Notes under the pieces: model-generated | Database searches by the model: none | What the model saw: the letters and a program-made list of their open reading frames with translations, nothing else | Told to the model about the DNA's origin: nothing | In this document: positions 1 through 9,297 of the stretch, piece after piece | Numbering within the stretch: position 1 is the stretch's first letter | How the letters are laid out: each line of letters opens with the position of its first letter | Assembly: GCF_030815585.1 (NCBI RefSeq) | Contig: NZ_JAUSWY010000001.1 | Span: 2,294,001 to 2,358,000 of the forward strand | Source: Arthrobacter pascens | GTDB lineage: Bacteria > Actinomycetota > Actinomycetes > Actinomycetales > Micrococcaceae | Direction of reading: 5' to 3' | Length of the DNA: 64,000 nucleotides | Program-made: the position numbers and the translations under genes

Positions 1-222
1 TTGGATGAACTTGGAAACAGCTTCCGATATTCGGTCACAGACGACATGAAGAACGAATTGATCAAATTGATTTCGTGCCTTACGGACCCAGATTTGGAAC
101 AACGCGGGCACCGAGCGAGCCGCAAAGCCAATCAGCCTTATGCTCTGAACCGCATTGTGTCTCAATTGGATCTCCTGGCTCACAAAGCCGAACTCCGCTA
201 CGCAGGAGCCACGGCAGCATGA
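1..222 (+). CDS. C-terminal end of a probable serine/threonine protein kinase (5' truncated by window)
   Basis: The open frame runs in from the window edge and stops at 220-222, leaving about 73 residues. The tail has an acidic helix, LTDPDLEQRGH, a basic stretch, and then YALNRIVSQLDLLAHKAE. This resembles the end of bacterial Hanks-type kinases, where a 'dP..RGHP' segment is followed by a YxLxRfvs.lD.La.raE helix; that comparison is from memory. No catalytic motif lies inside the window. The stop overlaps the start of the next gene by four bases (ATGA), so the two are probably co-translated. The kinase assignment is tentative; only the existence of a coding 3' end is firm. Confidence 0.5.
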   Translation: MDELGNSFRYSVTDDMKNELIKLISCLTDPDLEQRGHRASRKANQPYALNRIVSQLDLLAHKAELRYAGATAA

Positions 223-1760
223 CGGCATCTCAAGGAATGGAAGAGCGGAATCTCCTGCCACGCTGGCGCCCTTTCAGGGTCTCTGCTTCTCTTGGTGAAC
301 TTGCCTCCACCTCAGTACCGAGTCAGCCGTCTCAGCACCTCCCAGATATGGAGGCTTTACACGCTTTCAACATGGCCCCGACCCTGCATAGGGCGGCTGA
401 CGCGCTTGGCCTAGCGTTCAGCCTCGACGACCCTGCGCCCTTCCGCCCAGTCATTGAGTTCATAGAGTCCGCCAAAGCAAGTCCCTTGCTGGCTGCAACA
501 GCGGCCCAAGTTAGACGACGTTTGGACCAACTTCCCGTCGCAGGCGACGAAACCTGGTTCCGGGCTGACTCTCGCAAAGCGACCGTTGGAGATATCAGAG
601 AAGAGCTCCGACGCATGCCCCGCAATCCTACGAAGTGGGTTGATCTCGCCCTGGCGCAGACACTCCTAGGTCAACCGGACAAAGCCAGAAGATCCATAGT
701 GACGGCGTTAGCTCTGGCCCCCGTCAACCGATTCGTTCTGAGGTCGGCCGTTCGTTTCTTCATACATATCGAAGACCCAGAAGCTGCGCAAAACACTTTG
801 AAGAATGCGAAAGGCTCAGCTGATCCATGGATCCTCGCGGCTGAGATCGCGAGTGACGAAGCTGCTGGGACCGCTCCGTCTTCCATAAAGGAAGCCCTTC
901 TTGTCCTGTCCTCAGGAAAATTTTCCCCGTGGGCAATCAGTGAGCTCGCCTGTACTGTCGCGCATACAGAGTTCAACGGTGGTCGCGACAAGAGGGCACG
1001 CAAGTTTCTTAATCAAGCTAGCTCGCAACCAACGGAGAATGCTGCTGCGCAGATAGCTTTCGAATCCCAGAGAGGAGGCTTCATTGTAAGACCCGTTAAG
1101 GAGCCAGAACGGAGATTTGAAGCAGAGGCCCTTGAAGCAAGGTGGCAGAAAGACTGGTCCGCCGCAATGGACTCCGGACTCAAATGGCAGAACGACCAAC
1201 CGTTCGCGGTGGAACCGGCAACCTTCCTCTCATATGTAGCAGCGGTTGGCGCAGAACGCTACGACATCGCTGAACAGGCTGCGCGAACTGGCAGGCTTGC
1301 CAATCCTCATGACGCGACGATTGCCAATAACCTGGCCTTCGCCCTGGCCAACCAAGACAAGCATGACGAGGCCCAGGCCATCTTAGCTAATTGTCCGTTT
1401 CCCCAAGATGCGCAGGAAACAGCCGTCTACTCAGCGACCCGCGGCTTGGTGGCATTCAGGGGCGGCTTAGTGGAGGAGGGGCGCAACGGTTACAGTCAAG
1501 CCGTCCGGTCATGCCTCGATCTCGGACTACCGGACAAGGCTGCCCTAGCAGCGAGCTACTGGGCCAGAGAAGAAGTCCGAGCCAAAACGCCAAATGCCAC
1601 TGAAATTATCAATACGGCCGCTAGGCTCGCAGATCTGTTCCCGAACTCCGATGCGGGCGTGGTCCTGGCCAGGCTCTCGGAATCATTTTCAACAAATGGG
1701 GACCAGGCCAGTCATCACCGGTCGACTTTGTTGTCCACTGATTTCCGTCAACGGCCATAG
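219..1760 (+). CDS. Helical-repeat (TPR-like) protein coupled to the upstream kinase-like gene
   Basis: This is a 513-residue protein. The ATG at 219 overlaps the upstream stop (ATGA), which is why this start is preferred over the further in-frame upstream codon. It is rich in Ala/Leu helix pairs. Segments such as residues ~145-180 (WVDLALAQTLLGQPDKARR) and ~375-410 (ATIANNLAFALANQDKHDEA) have tetratricopeptide-like spacing. There is no signal peptide, membrane helix or enzymatic motif. Kinase plus TPR-protein pairs are common in accessory loci, including candidate anti-phage systems, but nothing here proves such a role. The gene is visibly less G+C-rich than the catabolic genes that follow, which suggests a different origin. 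Confidence 0.6.
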   Translation: MTASQGMEERNLLPRWRPFRVSASLGELASTSVPSQPSQHLPDMEALHAFNMAPTLHRAADALGLAFSLDDPAPFRPVIEFIESAKASPLLAATAAQVRRRLDQLPVAGDETWFRADSRKATVGDIREELRRMPRNPTKWVDLALAQTLLGQPDKARRSIVTALALAPVNRFVLRSAVRFFIHIEDPEAAQNTLKNAKGSADPWILAAEIASDEAAGTAPSSIKEALLVLSSGKFSPWAISELACTVAHTEFNGGRDKRARKFLNQASSQPTENAAAQIAFESQRGGFIVRPVKEPERRFEAEALEARWQKDWSAAMDSGLKWQNDQPFAVEPATFLSYVAAVGAERYDIAEQAARTGRLANPHDATIANNLAFALANQDKHDEAQAILANCPFPQDAQETAVYSATRGLVAFRGGLVEEGRNGYSQAVRSCLDLGLPDKAALAASYWAREEVRAKTPNATEIINTAARLADLFPNSDAGVVLARLSESFSTNGDQASHHRSTLLSTDFRQRP

Positions 1761-2387
1761 CACCAGTCGCAATGGATCTCGCTCAAGTACGGTAGTGCTG
1801 GCTGCTTGGCAAACGGCACGTCGTCGTCACTGGTCTTAGGGCGCTGCACGTTGTCCGTCATTGCGTCCCCACACACGGCACGGTGTCGGTGGTGCCAAAA
1901 ACTACAGACAGGGACCACCTTGAGGAGGGATCGTCCCGGAAACGCTGTCAGCACTGGTCGAAAAGACAGCATTTGGCCGAGTGCCCTCGCTGCTTTGGCA
2001 GCGACGTCCCACTTGGGTTGTGTTGGCGCAGCTAATCGTCACTGGTGCGGCGAAAGATTCCTGGCCGCTCCGTTAGGCCGTGTTCGGCTACCGTCCTGCT
2101 TTCAGTGTTCTGCCCGCCCTGATCTTTTAGCCGACCGCTGTCAGCCCTGAGGTCACTAATTCCTGAGACTTGCGGGCCGTTGCTACAGGAACGTGGCGCT
2201 TGCCGCCCCCAGTTCCCGCGCATCGAATACTTTGCTGCTGGCCCAACGGCGGCCCCTGCCCGCTGCCTTCATAAAGGTTCATGCGATAACCGGCACGAGG
2301 GCTACGAAGACCGCCGTCAAGACTGGAGCCTCGATGAAGCTGCCACCGACAACGCGATGGCCCCTACACCCGACTGCTCCTCCCTTG
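1761..2387. other. Gene-free stretch
   Basis: Only short open frames with no recognisable protein family occur on either strand, and none has a good ribosome binding site. It separates the kinase/TPR pair from the att-like repeat and looks like degraded accessory DNA. Confidence 0.5.
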
Positions 2388-2389
2388 TC

Positions 2390-2573
2390 AAGTTTTGTAC
2401 ACACTAAACCTCAAAAAGGCTTCTGACCTGCGGAAACACTGTGCCCGAGGTGGGACTCGAACCGCATTCCAGCCCCTGCAAATACAGGGAACTCCAGAAA
2501 ACATACCGAATCCGAGCCAATCCGGCCGATGTACGGCCCAGTCCGACGGCAAAAGTGTGCACATTGTACACAC
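2390..2573. repeat. Left copy of an att-like direct repeat containing a tRNA 3' end
   Basis: A 25-base core (2439-2463) is, on the minus strand, the T-loop and 3' acceptor half of a tRNA (GGTTCGAGTCCCACC then TCGGGCA), but no tRNA 5' half follows. The core and its flanks recur in direct orientation at 38504-38626 and, after an insertion sequence, at 40154-40225. Shared flanking blocks include TTGTACACAC, CCAGCCCCTG, AAAACATACCGAATCC, CCGGCCGATGTACGGCCCAG and a GTGTGCAC/GTACACAC inverted repeat. A partial tRNA end flanked by long conserved arms is typical of tyrosine-integrase attachment sites. No integrase gene is present in the window. Confidence 0.7.
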
Positions 2574-2607
2574 CCCATTCCGACAGATTCTGAGCTACAA
2601 ATGGCGG

Positions 2608-2639
2608 CTGCCGCGCTCCCCTACCCGGGAGCGCGGCAG
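2608..2639. terminator. Strong GC hairpin next to the left repeat
   Basis: A perfect 13-bp stem (CTGCCGCGCTCCC at 2608-2620 with its complement at 2627-2639) encloses a six-base loop. No clear T-run follows on either side, so it may be a terminator-like or structural element of the att region rather than a standard Rho-independent terminator. Confidence 0.5.
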
Positions 2640-4005
2640 TCGCTGTGTTCCCGGCATTTCGCGCGAATCGCCCTGAACCCATTAGGTTGCAGCAAGTGTG
2701 TGAACCCAGTTCCCTCACGGCGGTTACCCCCCTCCTTTCAGACAACGAGGAGCCCAAGGCGCTCTAGCGCCGGCAGTTGGCTGCATTATTCTCGAATTTG
2801 GACGGGCCCGCGTCTCTTGCTCTCCGGAAATGCGTCGCGAAGTTCCCGTTGTACGCGCTCGTGAAGATCGGCCGGAATGGCACAACCTGTGCCATTGCCC
2901 GCGCCGTAACCGTGTGGCTGCGAGGGCAGGCACCGCAGCTCGGGCGGCACGCCTCGCTGAACATCGACACAGAGCTCATGCTCATGGCCAGAGCTGCAGC
3001 GGAAAACGACCCTCACACTATGTTCTTGCCGCGTCTTATCCCCAATCGATATTGGCGGCTCTCATTCGCTGCCAATCGGCACGCTACTCCGGAGGTCCGA
3101 CACTTTGACTTCGCACTACGCCGAGACCTTCCGTTACCGTTATCCGATCCATCGATCTCGATTTAGACCGGCCTGACACGGTCCTCCTCTGAGCCGATAA
3201 CGGCGTATATGTGCTGAAGTACCCCTACCCTATGGCGCCCCAAATGCGCCCAGCAATGCCTTTCCTAGAGGCCATAAATGGCTGTAGACAGCGTGGCTGT
3301 CATCATTCTGATCGTCCATCGTCGCTGGTCAGGTCCCATGCGCAACCAGGGCGGCGCTACGCGCCGGCCAGGCGCGACGCGTTCTTCGGCACTCCTGCGT
3401 GGCTTACCTCCTTCCGAAAATTTCTCGGCTCCGGCCGGTTCCCCAAGTTGCACTCCGGACGCTGACCCAGCGGTGGCTTCGCTATCAGATCGACTTAAAA
3501 AGACGCCTAGGGATGTGATCCACGCCCTCAGCGGATGAAACGCACGTTTCGTCTCTTGAACATCGGGAGTTGAAGCAGGTGCGAGAACTCCCCTGGACGA
3601 AGGGACCGGACCAATTAGACGTCAAGCAGGCCTTATGGCGAGGACTACCTAAGTAGGCTCGAAATGGTTGCTCCTGGAGCGTGTCCGCGATGCGTTTCCT
3701 GCGTCTAAGTATGTTTCCATGGATTTGGGTGCAGAGAGTGGCGGCAGTCCGTTTTTCGTCGCGCTGATCGAGCAATAGTCCTTGGTGTCAGAGATGCCTC
3801 CAAAAGTAACTTCCCGGATTCCTTCGTTTCTCCCAAAGCCAGCGCAACAGCGGGAACAGGGGCGCATATGAGGACCGAAATGATTATCAACTAGACAAAT
3901 ACTTTGTATAAGAAAGCTCGTCTTCCCCAAATACATGAGCTCCTTCACAGTAGTTACAGGACCTGCAACAACCAGTACCGCAGCCAGTAACCGAAGGACT
4001 TCAAC
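2640..4005. other. Gene-free stretch upstream of the aromatic operon
   Basis: No convincing gene was found; the open frames lack family resemblance and conflict between strands. The last ~150 bases turn A+T-rich (around 3890-3915, including ATACTTTGTATAAG) and probably hold the promoter and regulator site of the operon starting at 4006. Confidence 0.5.
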
Positions 4006-5025
4006 GTGGAAACTCCCCTCTCCCATCTTGCCCACCTCGAGATCACCAGCCCGGACGTCGAAGCCTCGGCACGGTTCTATGAGGAAAAGTTCGGCATGCG
4101 CATCATTGACCGGGTGGACGGCGACGTCTACTTGCGCTGCTGGGGCGACTACTACCGCTACAGCCTGGTCATCACCGAAGGACCGGAAGCGTCCCTGGGC
4201 CGGATGGCGTGGCGCACCAACTCCCAAACCGCCCTTGAAGCCGCGGCCCAGCGCGTCGAAGCAGCCGGCGTCCAGGGCGCCTGGACCGTGGGCGGCCACG
4301 GCTATGGCAAGGCCTACGAGTTCACCGGCCCCTACGGCCACCCCATGCGCCTCTTCTTCGACGTGGAAAAGTACGTTGCCGAACCCGGCTTCGAGTCCAC
4401 CTACCCGGACCGTCCGGAGCGCCGCAGCAGCCACGCCGCCGCACCGCGCTTCCTGGACCACGTCACCGTGGCATCGTCCGATGTCCGCGGTTTCGCCAAG
4501 TGGTACAACGAGGCCCTGGGCTTCCGCGTCATGGCGTTCACCGACCTTGATGAGGCCCCCATCACCGTGTTCTCCGTCCTGACGACCAACGAGAAGTCCC
4601 ACGACCTCGGCGTGGTCCTGGACACCTCTAAGCGGACCGGCCGCGTCAACCACATCGCCTTCTGGGTCGATTCGCACGAGGACCTGCTCCGCACCGCGGA
4701 CGTGTTGATGGAAAACGGCACCCCGATGGAATACGGCCCCTCCATCCATGGCATCGGTGAGCAGAACTTCCTCTACTTCCGCGACCCGTCCGGTCTCCGG
4801 GTGGAGCTGAACTCCGGCGGCTACCGCAATTACGTCCCGGACTGGGAAGCCAACACCTGGAAGCCGTCCGAGGGTTCAAACAACTTCTACAAGAACGGCG
4901 CAATGCCGCACTCCATGACCGAGTCCTTCCCGCCGGCTGAAGGCTTCACGGCCACGGAGGAAGGCGCCTCCCCCGCAATGAAGGAAGCCCTCCTGAACCC
5001 CTACGCCCAGCAGGGCCGGGGCTAA
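4006..5025 (+). CDS. Type I extradiol ring-cleavage dioxygenase (catechol 2,3-dioxygenase-like)
   Basis: This 339-residue enzyme has two vicinal-oxygen-chelate domains (about 7-120 and 149-275). It should open a catecholic ring next to the diol using Fe(II). The expected metal ligands are visible in the second domain: His152 (FLDHVTV), His216 (RVNHIAFW) and Glu267 (LRVELNSG). His199 (KSHDLG) and His248 (SIHGIG) sit where the active-site histidines are expected. Translation starts at GTG 4006 behind GAAGGACTT. It is the first gene of a (+) operon running to 11073 with spacings of a few bases. The exact substrate cannot be read from sequence; the following hydrolases are consistent with meta-cleavage. 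Confidence 0.88.
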   Translation: METPLSHLAHLEITSPDVEASARFYEEKFGMRIIDRVDGDVYLRCWGDYYRYSLVITEGPEASLGRMAWRTNSQTALEAAAQRVEAAGVQGAWTVGGHGYGKAYEFTGPYGHPMRLFFDVEKYVAEPGFESTYPDRPERRSSHAAAPRFLDHVTVASSDVRGFAKWYNEALGFRVMAFTDLDEAPITVFSVLTTNEKSHDLGVVLDTSKRTGRVNHIAFWVDSHEDLLRTADVLMENGTPMEYGPSIHGIGEQNFLYFRDPSGLRVELNSGGYRNYVPDWEANTWKPSEGSNNFYKNGAMPHSMTESFPPAEGFTATEEGASPAMKEALLNPYAQQGRG

Positions 5026-5028
5026 GAC

Positions 5029-5991
5029 ATGGCCGAAGCAACCTATGCACTCATCCGGTTCCAGGAGGCCGGCGACAACAAAGCCCGCGTCGGCCTGCTG
5101 GTAGGCGACCGTATCCTGCCGCAGGACGGGGACATCAACTCCCTGATCGAGCACTGGGGCACCGCCGAAACCGAGCTGGACGCCGTGGCCGCCTCGGCAG
5201 GCGGGGATACCGGCCTGGCGCTTGCTGAAGTCGAGGTCCTCGCTCCGGTGGAGCCGGTCCAGGTCCTGCAGACGGGCGCGAACTACCGCAAGCACGTCAT
5301 CGACCTCGCCGCGGCGCACCGCGAGCCGGGCCAGGACGAACAAGAGGTTCGCGCCAAGACCGCGGCCATGATGGATGAGCGGGCAGGCCAGGGCACGCCG
5401 TACTTCTTCATCGGGCTCCCGACGGCGATCGCCTCCGCCACGGACGACCTCACCCTGCCTGCCTACTCCAAGTCCCACGACTGGGAGCTGGAACTCGCGG
5501 CAGTCATCGGCAGGACAGCCTTCCGGGTTACCCCCGAGGAAGCACTGGACTACGTCTTCGGCTACACCATGGTCAACGACATCACCACCCGTGAGTACGT
5601 CTTCCGCAAGGACATGCCCGCCATCGGCTCGGACTGGTACCGCGCCAAGAACGCCCCCGGCTTCCTGCCCACCGGACCCCTGCTGGTGCCCGCCAAATTC
5701 TTCGGCGACCCGCAGGACGTCCAGGTGACGCTGAAGCTCAACGGCAAGGCCATGCAGGACGAATCCACGCAGGACATGATCTTCGGCGTCGCCAAGCTGG
5801 TCAGCGAAGCCTCCCAGATCATGCCGCTGCGGCCCGGCGACCTGGTCCTCACCGGCAGCCCCGCCGGCAACGGCCAGCACTGGGGCCGGCTGCTCCAGGA
5901 CGGCGACGTCATGGAAGGCACGATCACCAGCCTCGGAACCCAGCTCATCCACTGCAAGGACGAAGTCCACCCTGAAGGCAGCAAACCGTGA
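5029..5991 (+). CDS. Fumarylacetoacetate hydrolase (FAH)-family protein
   Basis: This 320-residue protein starts three bases after the dioxygenase stop. The C-terminal FAH fold shows the metal-binding pattern of the family: WELELAAVIGR (Glu-x-Glu) at about residues 153-163, Asp in MVNDITTRE, and the TGSPAGNG loop near 285. Members hydrolyse or hydrate products of meta-cleavage or isomerise/decarboxylate oxo-acids, so it probably acts downstream of the extradiol dioxygenase. A second FAH-family gene lies at 9298 in the same operon, so the two presumably catalyse successive steps or act on different intermediates. Confidence 0.85.
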   Translation: MAEATYALIRFQEAGDNKARVGLLVGDRILPQDGDINSLIEHWGTAETELDAVAASAGGDTGLALAEVEVLAPVEPVQVLQTGANYRKHVIDLAAAHREPGQDEQEVRAKTAAMMDERAGQGTPYFFIGLPTAIASATDDLTLPAYSKSHDWELELAAVIGRTAFRVTPEEALDYVFGYTMVNDITTREYVFRKDMPAIGSDWYRAKNAPGFLPTGPLLVPAKFFGDPQDVQVTLKLNGKAMQDESTQDMIFGVAKLVSEASQIMPLRPGDLVLTGSPAGNGQHWGRLLQDGDVMEGTITSLGTQLIHCKDEVHPEGSKP

Positions 5992-7028
5992 CGGCGAACA
6001 CCGCTCCTCTGAGCAACACTGTCACCGGGGAATCAGCCGATTCCCCGGTAATCCGGCGTGAGGACCCGCTCGGCAGCATCCGCGCCATGGCCAAAGCCCA
6101 CAACAACTGGGGCCGCTGGGGCGAGGACGACGTCCTGGGAACCCTGAACTTCATCGACGCCGCCAAACGGGTCGAAGCCGCGGCACTCGTCAAGACCGGC
6201 GAGGCGTTCTCGCTGTCCCAGCCGTTTGACACCAACGGCCCGCAGAAGGGCTGGCGCCGCCGCACCAACCCCGTCCACACCATGACCGACACCGGCGTGG
6301 ACGCCGAACGCGGCAACCAGGGCTTCCCGCACGGCTTCGGCGGCGCCGACGACGTGATTGCCATGCCGCTGCAATGCTCCACCCAGTGGGACGGCCTCGG
6401 CCACATCTTCGACCAGGGCAAGGCCTGGAACGGCAGGGCCGCCGGTGACGTGGTCACCTCCGAAGGCGACCTGGTGACCGGCATCGAAACCGCCGCAGCC
6501 AAGATCGTCACCCGCGGCGTCCTGCTGGACGTCGGGCGTGCGCTCGGGCCGGAACTTGGACGGAACGACGGCGAACTGCCGGACGGTTTCGCCATCACCC
6601 CGGAGCACCTCCAGCGCACCATCGAACGGCAGGGCGCCAGCTCAAGGGTGGGCCGGGGGGACGTCGTGGTGATCCGCACGGGTCAGCACACGAGGGTCCG
6701 CCGTGACGGCTGGGGTGACTACGCCGGCGGTTCGGCACCCGGGCTGTCTTTCAGCACCGCGCCGTGGCTGCACCGGAGCGAGATCGCCGGGATCGCCACC
6801 GATACGTGGGGTTTTGAGGTCCGTCCGAACGAGTTCGACGGCGCCTTCCAGCCCCTGCACCAGATCGCCATCCCCAACCTCGGGCTGTTCCTGGGTGAGA
6901 TGTGGGATCCGGACGGCCTGGCCGAAGCGTGCGCAGCGGACGGCAGGTACGACTTCCTGCTCACGGCCGCCCCGCTTCCCATCACCGGTGCTGTCGGATC
7001 GCCCGTCAACCCGATCGCGCTCCGGTAG
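5988..7028 (+). CDS. Cyclase-family metal-dependent hydrolase (kynurenine formamidase-like fold)
   Basis: This 346-residue protein starts at a GTG overlapping the preceding stop (GTGA). It matches the cyclase superfamily: a long N-terminal arm, the segment CSTQWDGLGHIFDQGK near residues 124-140, and GDVVVIRTGQ near 221-230. The classical HxGTHxDxPxH metal motif is altered here to TQWDGLGHIFD, a variant seen in the longer actinobacterial members. In aromatic operons these enzymes hydrolyse cyclic or ester intermediates. Its exact reaction is unknown; position suggests action on a ring-fission or lactone intermediate. Confidence 0.8.
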   Translation: MTANTAPLSNTVTGESADSPVIRREDPLGSIRAMAKAHNNWGRWGEDDVLGTLNFIDAAKRVEAAALVKTGEAFSLSQPFDTNGPQKGWRRRTNPVHTMTDTGVDAERGNQGFPHGFGGADDVIAMPLQCSTQWDGLGHIFDQGKAWNGRAAGDVVTSEGDLVTGIETAAAKIVTRGVLLDVGRALGPELGRNDGELPDGFAITPEHLQRTIERQGASSRVGRGDVVVIRTGQHTRVRRDGWGDYAGGSAPGLSFSTAPWLHRSEIAGIATDTWGFEVRPNEFDGAFQPLHQIAIPNLGLFLGEMWDPDGLAEACAADGRYDFLLTAAPLPITGAVGSPVNPIALR

Positions 7029-7093
7029 CTTTTCAGTTAAACCAGCACCACAAAACCAGCAGCAGTAACGCCGTCAATACAAAGGAGTCAGCG

Positions 7094-8218
7094 ATGGCAG
7101 CAGTACAGAATGTCGGAATCGTCGGAGCGGGAGCCGCGGGACTGACCGCTGCCATCCTCCTGGCAGACGCCGGGGTCCGCGTCGAAATCCTGGAAAAGGC
7201 CGACGAACCGCAGCGGGTTGGTTCAGGAATCACCCTGCAGGGGAACGCCCTGCGCGTTTTCAAGCAGCTAGGCGTCTGGGAGCAGATCGAGGCGAAGGGC
7301 TACGCATTCGGCACCCTCGGCCTGCGCGCCCCGGATCCCGCCGGGACCGTCATCGCGGTCCTCGAGGACATCCGGACCGGCGGCGAGGACCTGCCCGCCA
7401 CCCTGGGCATGTACCGCCCCGACCTCACGGCAATCCTCCGCGAGCGCGCACTGCAAGCAGGCGCGGTGATCACTTACGGAAAGACGGTCACCGGGATAAC
7501 GGACGACGGCGGCAGCGTCACCGTCAGCACCGCCGACGGCGCCTCCGCCAGCTACGACCTCCTCATCGGTGCCGACGGCCTGCACTCCGCTATCCGCAAG
7601 GCCATCGGCATCGACGTGGAACCCGTCGGCACCGGCATGGGGATCTGGCGTGCGTTCGTGGAACGGCCGGAGGAGGTAGTCCGCACCGACCTCACCTACG
7701 GCGGGCCCTGCTTTATTGCCGGCTACACCCCCACCGGCCCGGACACCATCTACGCCTTCCTCGTGGAAAAGGCCCAGGAGCGCCGGCACGAGGACGGCCC
7801 CCGTATCATGGCTGAACTCGCCGCGGCTTACGGCGGCCCATGGAACGAAATCCGCGAAAACCTCGATCACACAGCAAACATCAACTACACGAGGTTCACG
7901 AGCCACATCGTGGACGGACCGTGGAACAGGGGCCGGACCGTCATCATCGGCGACGCCGCGCACAGCTGCCCGCCCACGGTCGCGCAAGGCGCTGCGATGG
8001 CCGTGGAGGACGCCGCCGTCCTGGCTGAGCTGCTGATCAACGCCGACCACGTCACCGAGACGCTCTGGAAGGAGTTCAGTGACCGGCGCCTGGATCGGGC
8101 ACGCACCGTGGTGCAGTCCTCGGTCCAGCTGGGCCAGTGGATGCTCGACGGCGTCCGTGACGCCGATGTGCCGGGCCTCATGAACTCGCTGTCCACGATG
8201 CTGAAGCAGCCCGCATGA
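7094..8218 (+). CDS. Class A FAD-dependent aromatic monooxygenase
   Basis: This 374-residue flavoprotein hydroxylase probably creates the diol used by the operon's dioxygenase. The start at ATG 7094 follows AAAGGAGTC; longer in-frame upstream starts lie inside the previous gene. Visible motifs are GAGAAGL (dinucleotide fold, residues ~12-18), ILEKAD at the end of the second strand, GADGLHS (DG motif, FAD/NAD(P)H) near 160, and VIIGDAAHSCPP (GD motif) near 286. Length and motif spacing fit salicylate/hydroxybenzoate-type hydroxylases. The substrate is not determinable. The four-base stop/start overlap with the next gene supports co-translation. Confidence 0.87.
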   Translation: MAAVQNVGIVGAGAAGLTAAILLADAGVRVEILEKADEPQRVGSGITLQGNALRVFKQLGVWEQIEAKGYAFGTLGLRAPDPAGTVIAVLEDIRTGGEDLPATLGMYRPDLTAILRERALQAGAVITYGKTVTGITDDGGSVTVSTADGASASYDLLIGADGLHSAIRKAIGIDVEPVGTGMGIWRAFVERPEEVVRTDLTYGGPCFIAGYTPTGPDTIYAFLVEKAQERRHEDGPRIMAELAAAYGGPWNEIRENLDHTANINYTRFTSHIVDGPWNRGRTVIIGDAAHSCPPTVAQGAAMAVEDAAVLAELLINADHVTETLWKEFSDRRLDRARTVVQSSVQLGQWMLDGVRDADVPGLMNSLSTMLKQPA

Positions 8219-9285
8219 GCACCCCTGTAGATGAAAAAACCATTGTGGACGTTCACGCCCACATCCTCCTTCCGGCCTTACAGCAGCTGGTGGCCGAAGC
8301 GGATCCCGCGGGCTTCGGCGCGCAGCAGGCCCTAGAAGTCCGGCGTAACGGCCCAGAATCCATGACTGCCTCGGGCCGGATGATCAAGGAGCGCTGGCCG
8401 CAGCTGACGGATCTGGACCGCCGGCTCGCGGACATGGATGCCCAGGGTGTGGACGTGCAGCTGGTCTCCCCGTCGCCGTCGCACTTCTACTACTTCGCAG
8501 GAGAAGAGCTGGCACTGCAGCTGGCGAAGGCCGCAAACCAGGCAGTGCGGGAGTTCGTTGACCGGGCGCCGGAGAGGCTCAACGGCCTGGGCCTGGTCCC
8601 GCTGCATCACCCCTCACTGATGGTGGAGGCGCTGGAACACGCGGTGCTGGAGTGCGGCCTGCTCGGCGTCGAAATCGGTTCGTTTGCCGCCACCCCGGAC
8701 GATCCGGAACGCAGCACCGTCGAGCTCTCCGACCCGCGGCTGGAACCGTTCTGGAGCCGGGCCGGGGAGCTGGGCGCCCTCGTGTTCCTGCACCCGTTCG
8801 GCTGCTCGCTGGACGAGCGGCTGGACCGCTTCTACCTCGCCAACACTGTGTCCCAGCCTGCCGAAAACGCGGTGGCACTGTCCCACCTGATCTTCAGCGG
8901 AGTACTCGACCGGCACCCGGATCTGAAGGTCCTGGCCGCGCACGGCGGCGGCTATTTACCCACCAGTTTGGGCCGCTCGGACCACGCGTGGAAGGTCCGG
9001 CCCGAAGCACATGGCTGCGCCGCACCGCCGTCGTCATACCTGAAAAGGCTCTACTTCGACTCACTGGTCCACAGCGCTGCCGAACTGAAGGCACTCGTCG
9101 CCGCCGCCGGCCCGGAACAGGTGTTGCTCGGCTCGGACTACCCGTTCGACATGGGCTCCGATAATCCCGTAAGGGACGTGCGTGACGCCGGCTTATCAGA
9201 GCTGGCCGAGGCCGGCGTGCTGGCGGGAAACGCCGCCGCGCTGGGCATCACGCCCGCTTCCATCCCCGCCCGCCGCACAGCTTAA
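8215..9285 (+). CDS. Amidohydrolase-2 family metalloenzyme (ACMSD-like decarboxylase or hydrolase)
   Basis: The protein has 356 residues and ATGA-overlaps the monooxygenase gene. It is a TIM-barrel metal enzyme with VDVHAHI near the N-terminus, FLHPFG near 187, LAAHGGGY near 240 and LLGSDYPFDMG near 305. These are the HxH, two further His and Asp positions of the ACMSD/gamma-resorcylate decarboxylase family. Family members decarboxylate aromatic acids or ring-fission acids or hydrolyse lactones. In this operon it likely removes a carboxyl group either before hydroxylation or after ring cleavage. Confidence 0.82.
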   Translation: MSTPVDEKTIVDVHAHILLPALQQLVAEADPAGFGAQQALEVRRNGPESMTASGRMIKERWPQLTDLDRRLADMDAQGVDVQLVSPSPSHFYYFAGEELALQLAKAANQAVREFVDRAPERLNGLGLVPLHHPSLMVEALEHAVLECGLLGVEIGSFAATPDDPERSTVELSDPRLEPFWSRAGELGALVFLHPFGCSLDERLDRFYLANTVSQPAENAVALSHLIFSGVLDRHPDLKVLAAHGGGYLPTSLGRSDHAWKVRPEAHGCAAPPSSYLKRLYFDSLVHSAAELKALVAAAGPEQVLLGSDYPFDMGSDNPVRDVRDAGLSELAEAGVLAGNAAALGITPASIPARRTA

Positions 9286-9297
9286 GGAACTTTCGCC

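Noticed and set aside
2439..2463. Possible complete tRNA gene on the minus strand
   Set aside because: Only T-loop and 3' acceptor bases are present; no matching 5' acceptor, D-arm or anticodon arm follows, and the same is true at 38550-38574.
2777..3166. Open frame of 129 codons suggestive of a small protein
   Set aside because: No ribosome binding site, unusual composition and competing frames on both strands; likely degraded DNA.
3649..4749. Long minus-strand open frame opposite the extradiol dioxygenase
   Set aside because: Its low-complexity Gly/Val/Ala-rich translation mirrors codon bias of the opposite gene, which has clear catalytic motifs.
4876..5970. 364-codon minus-strand frame
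   Set aside because: Antisense shadow of the FAH-family gene; no family resemblance and Gly/Val/Asp-rich.
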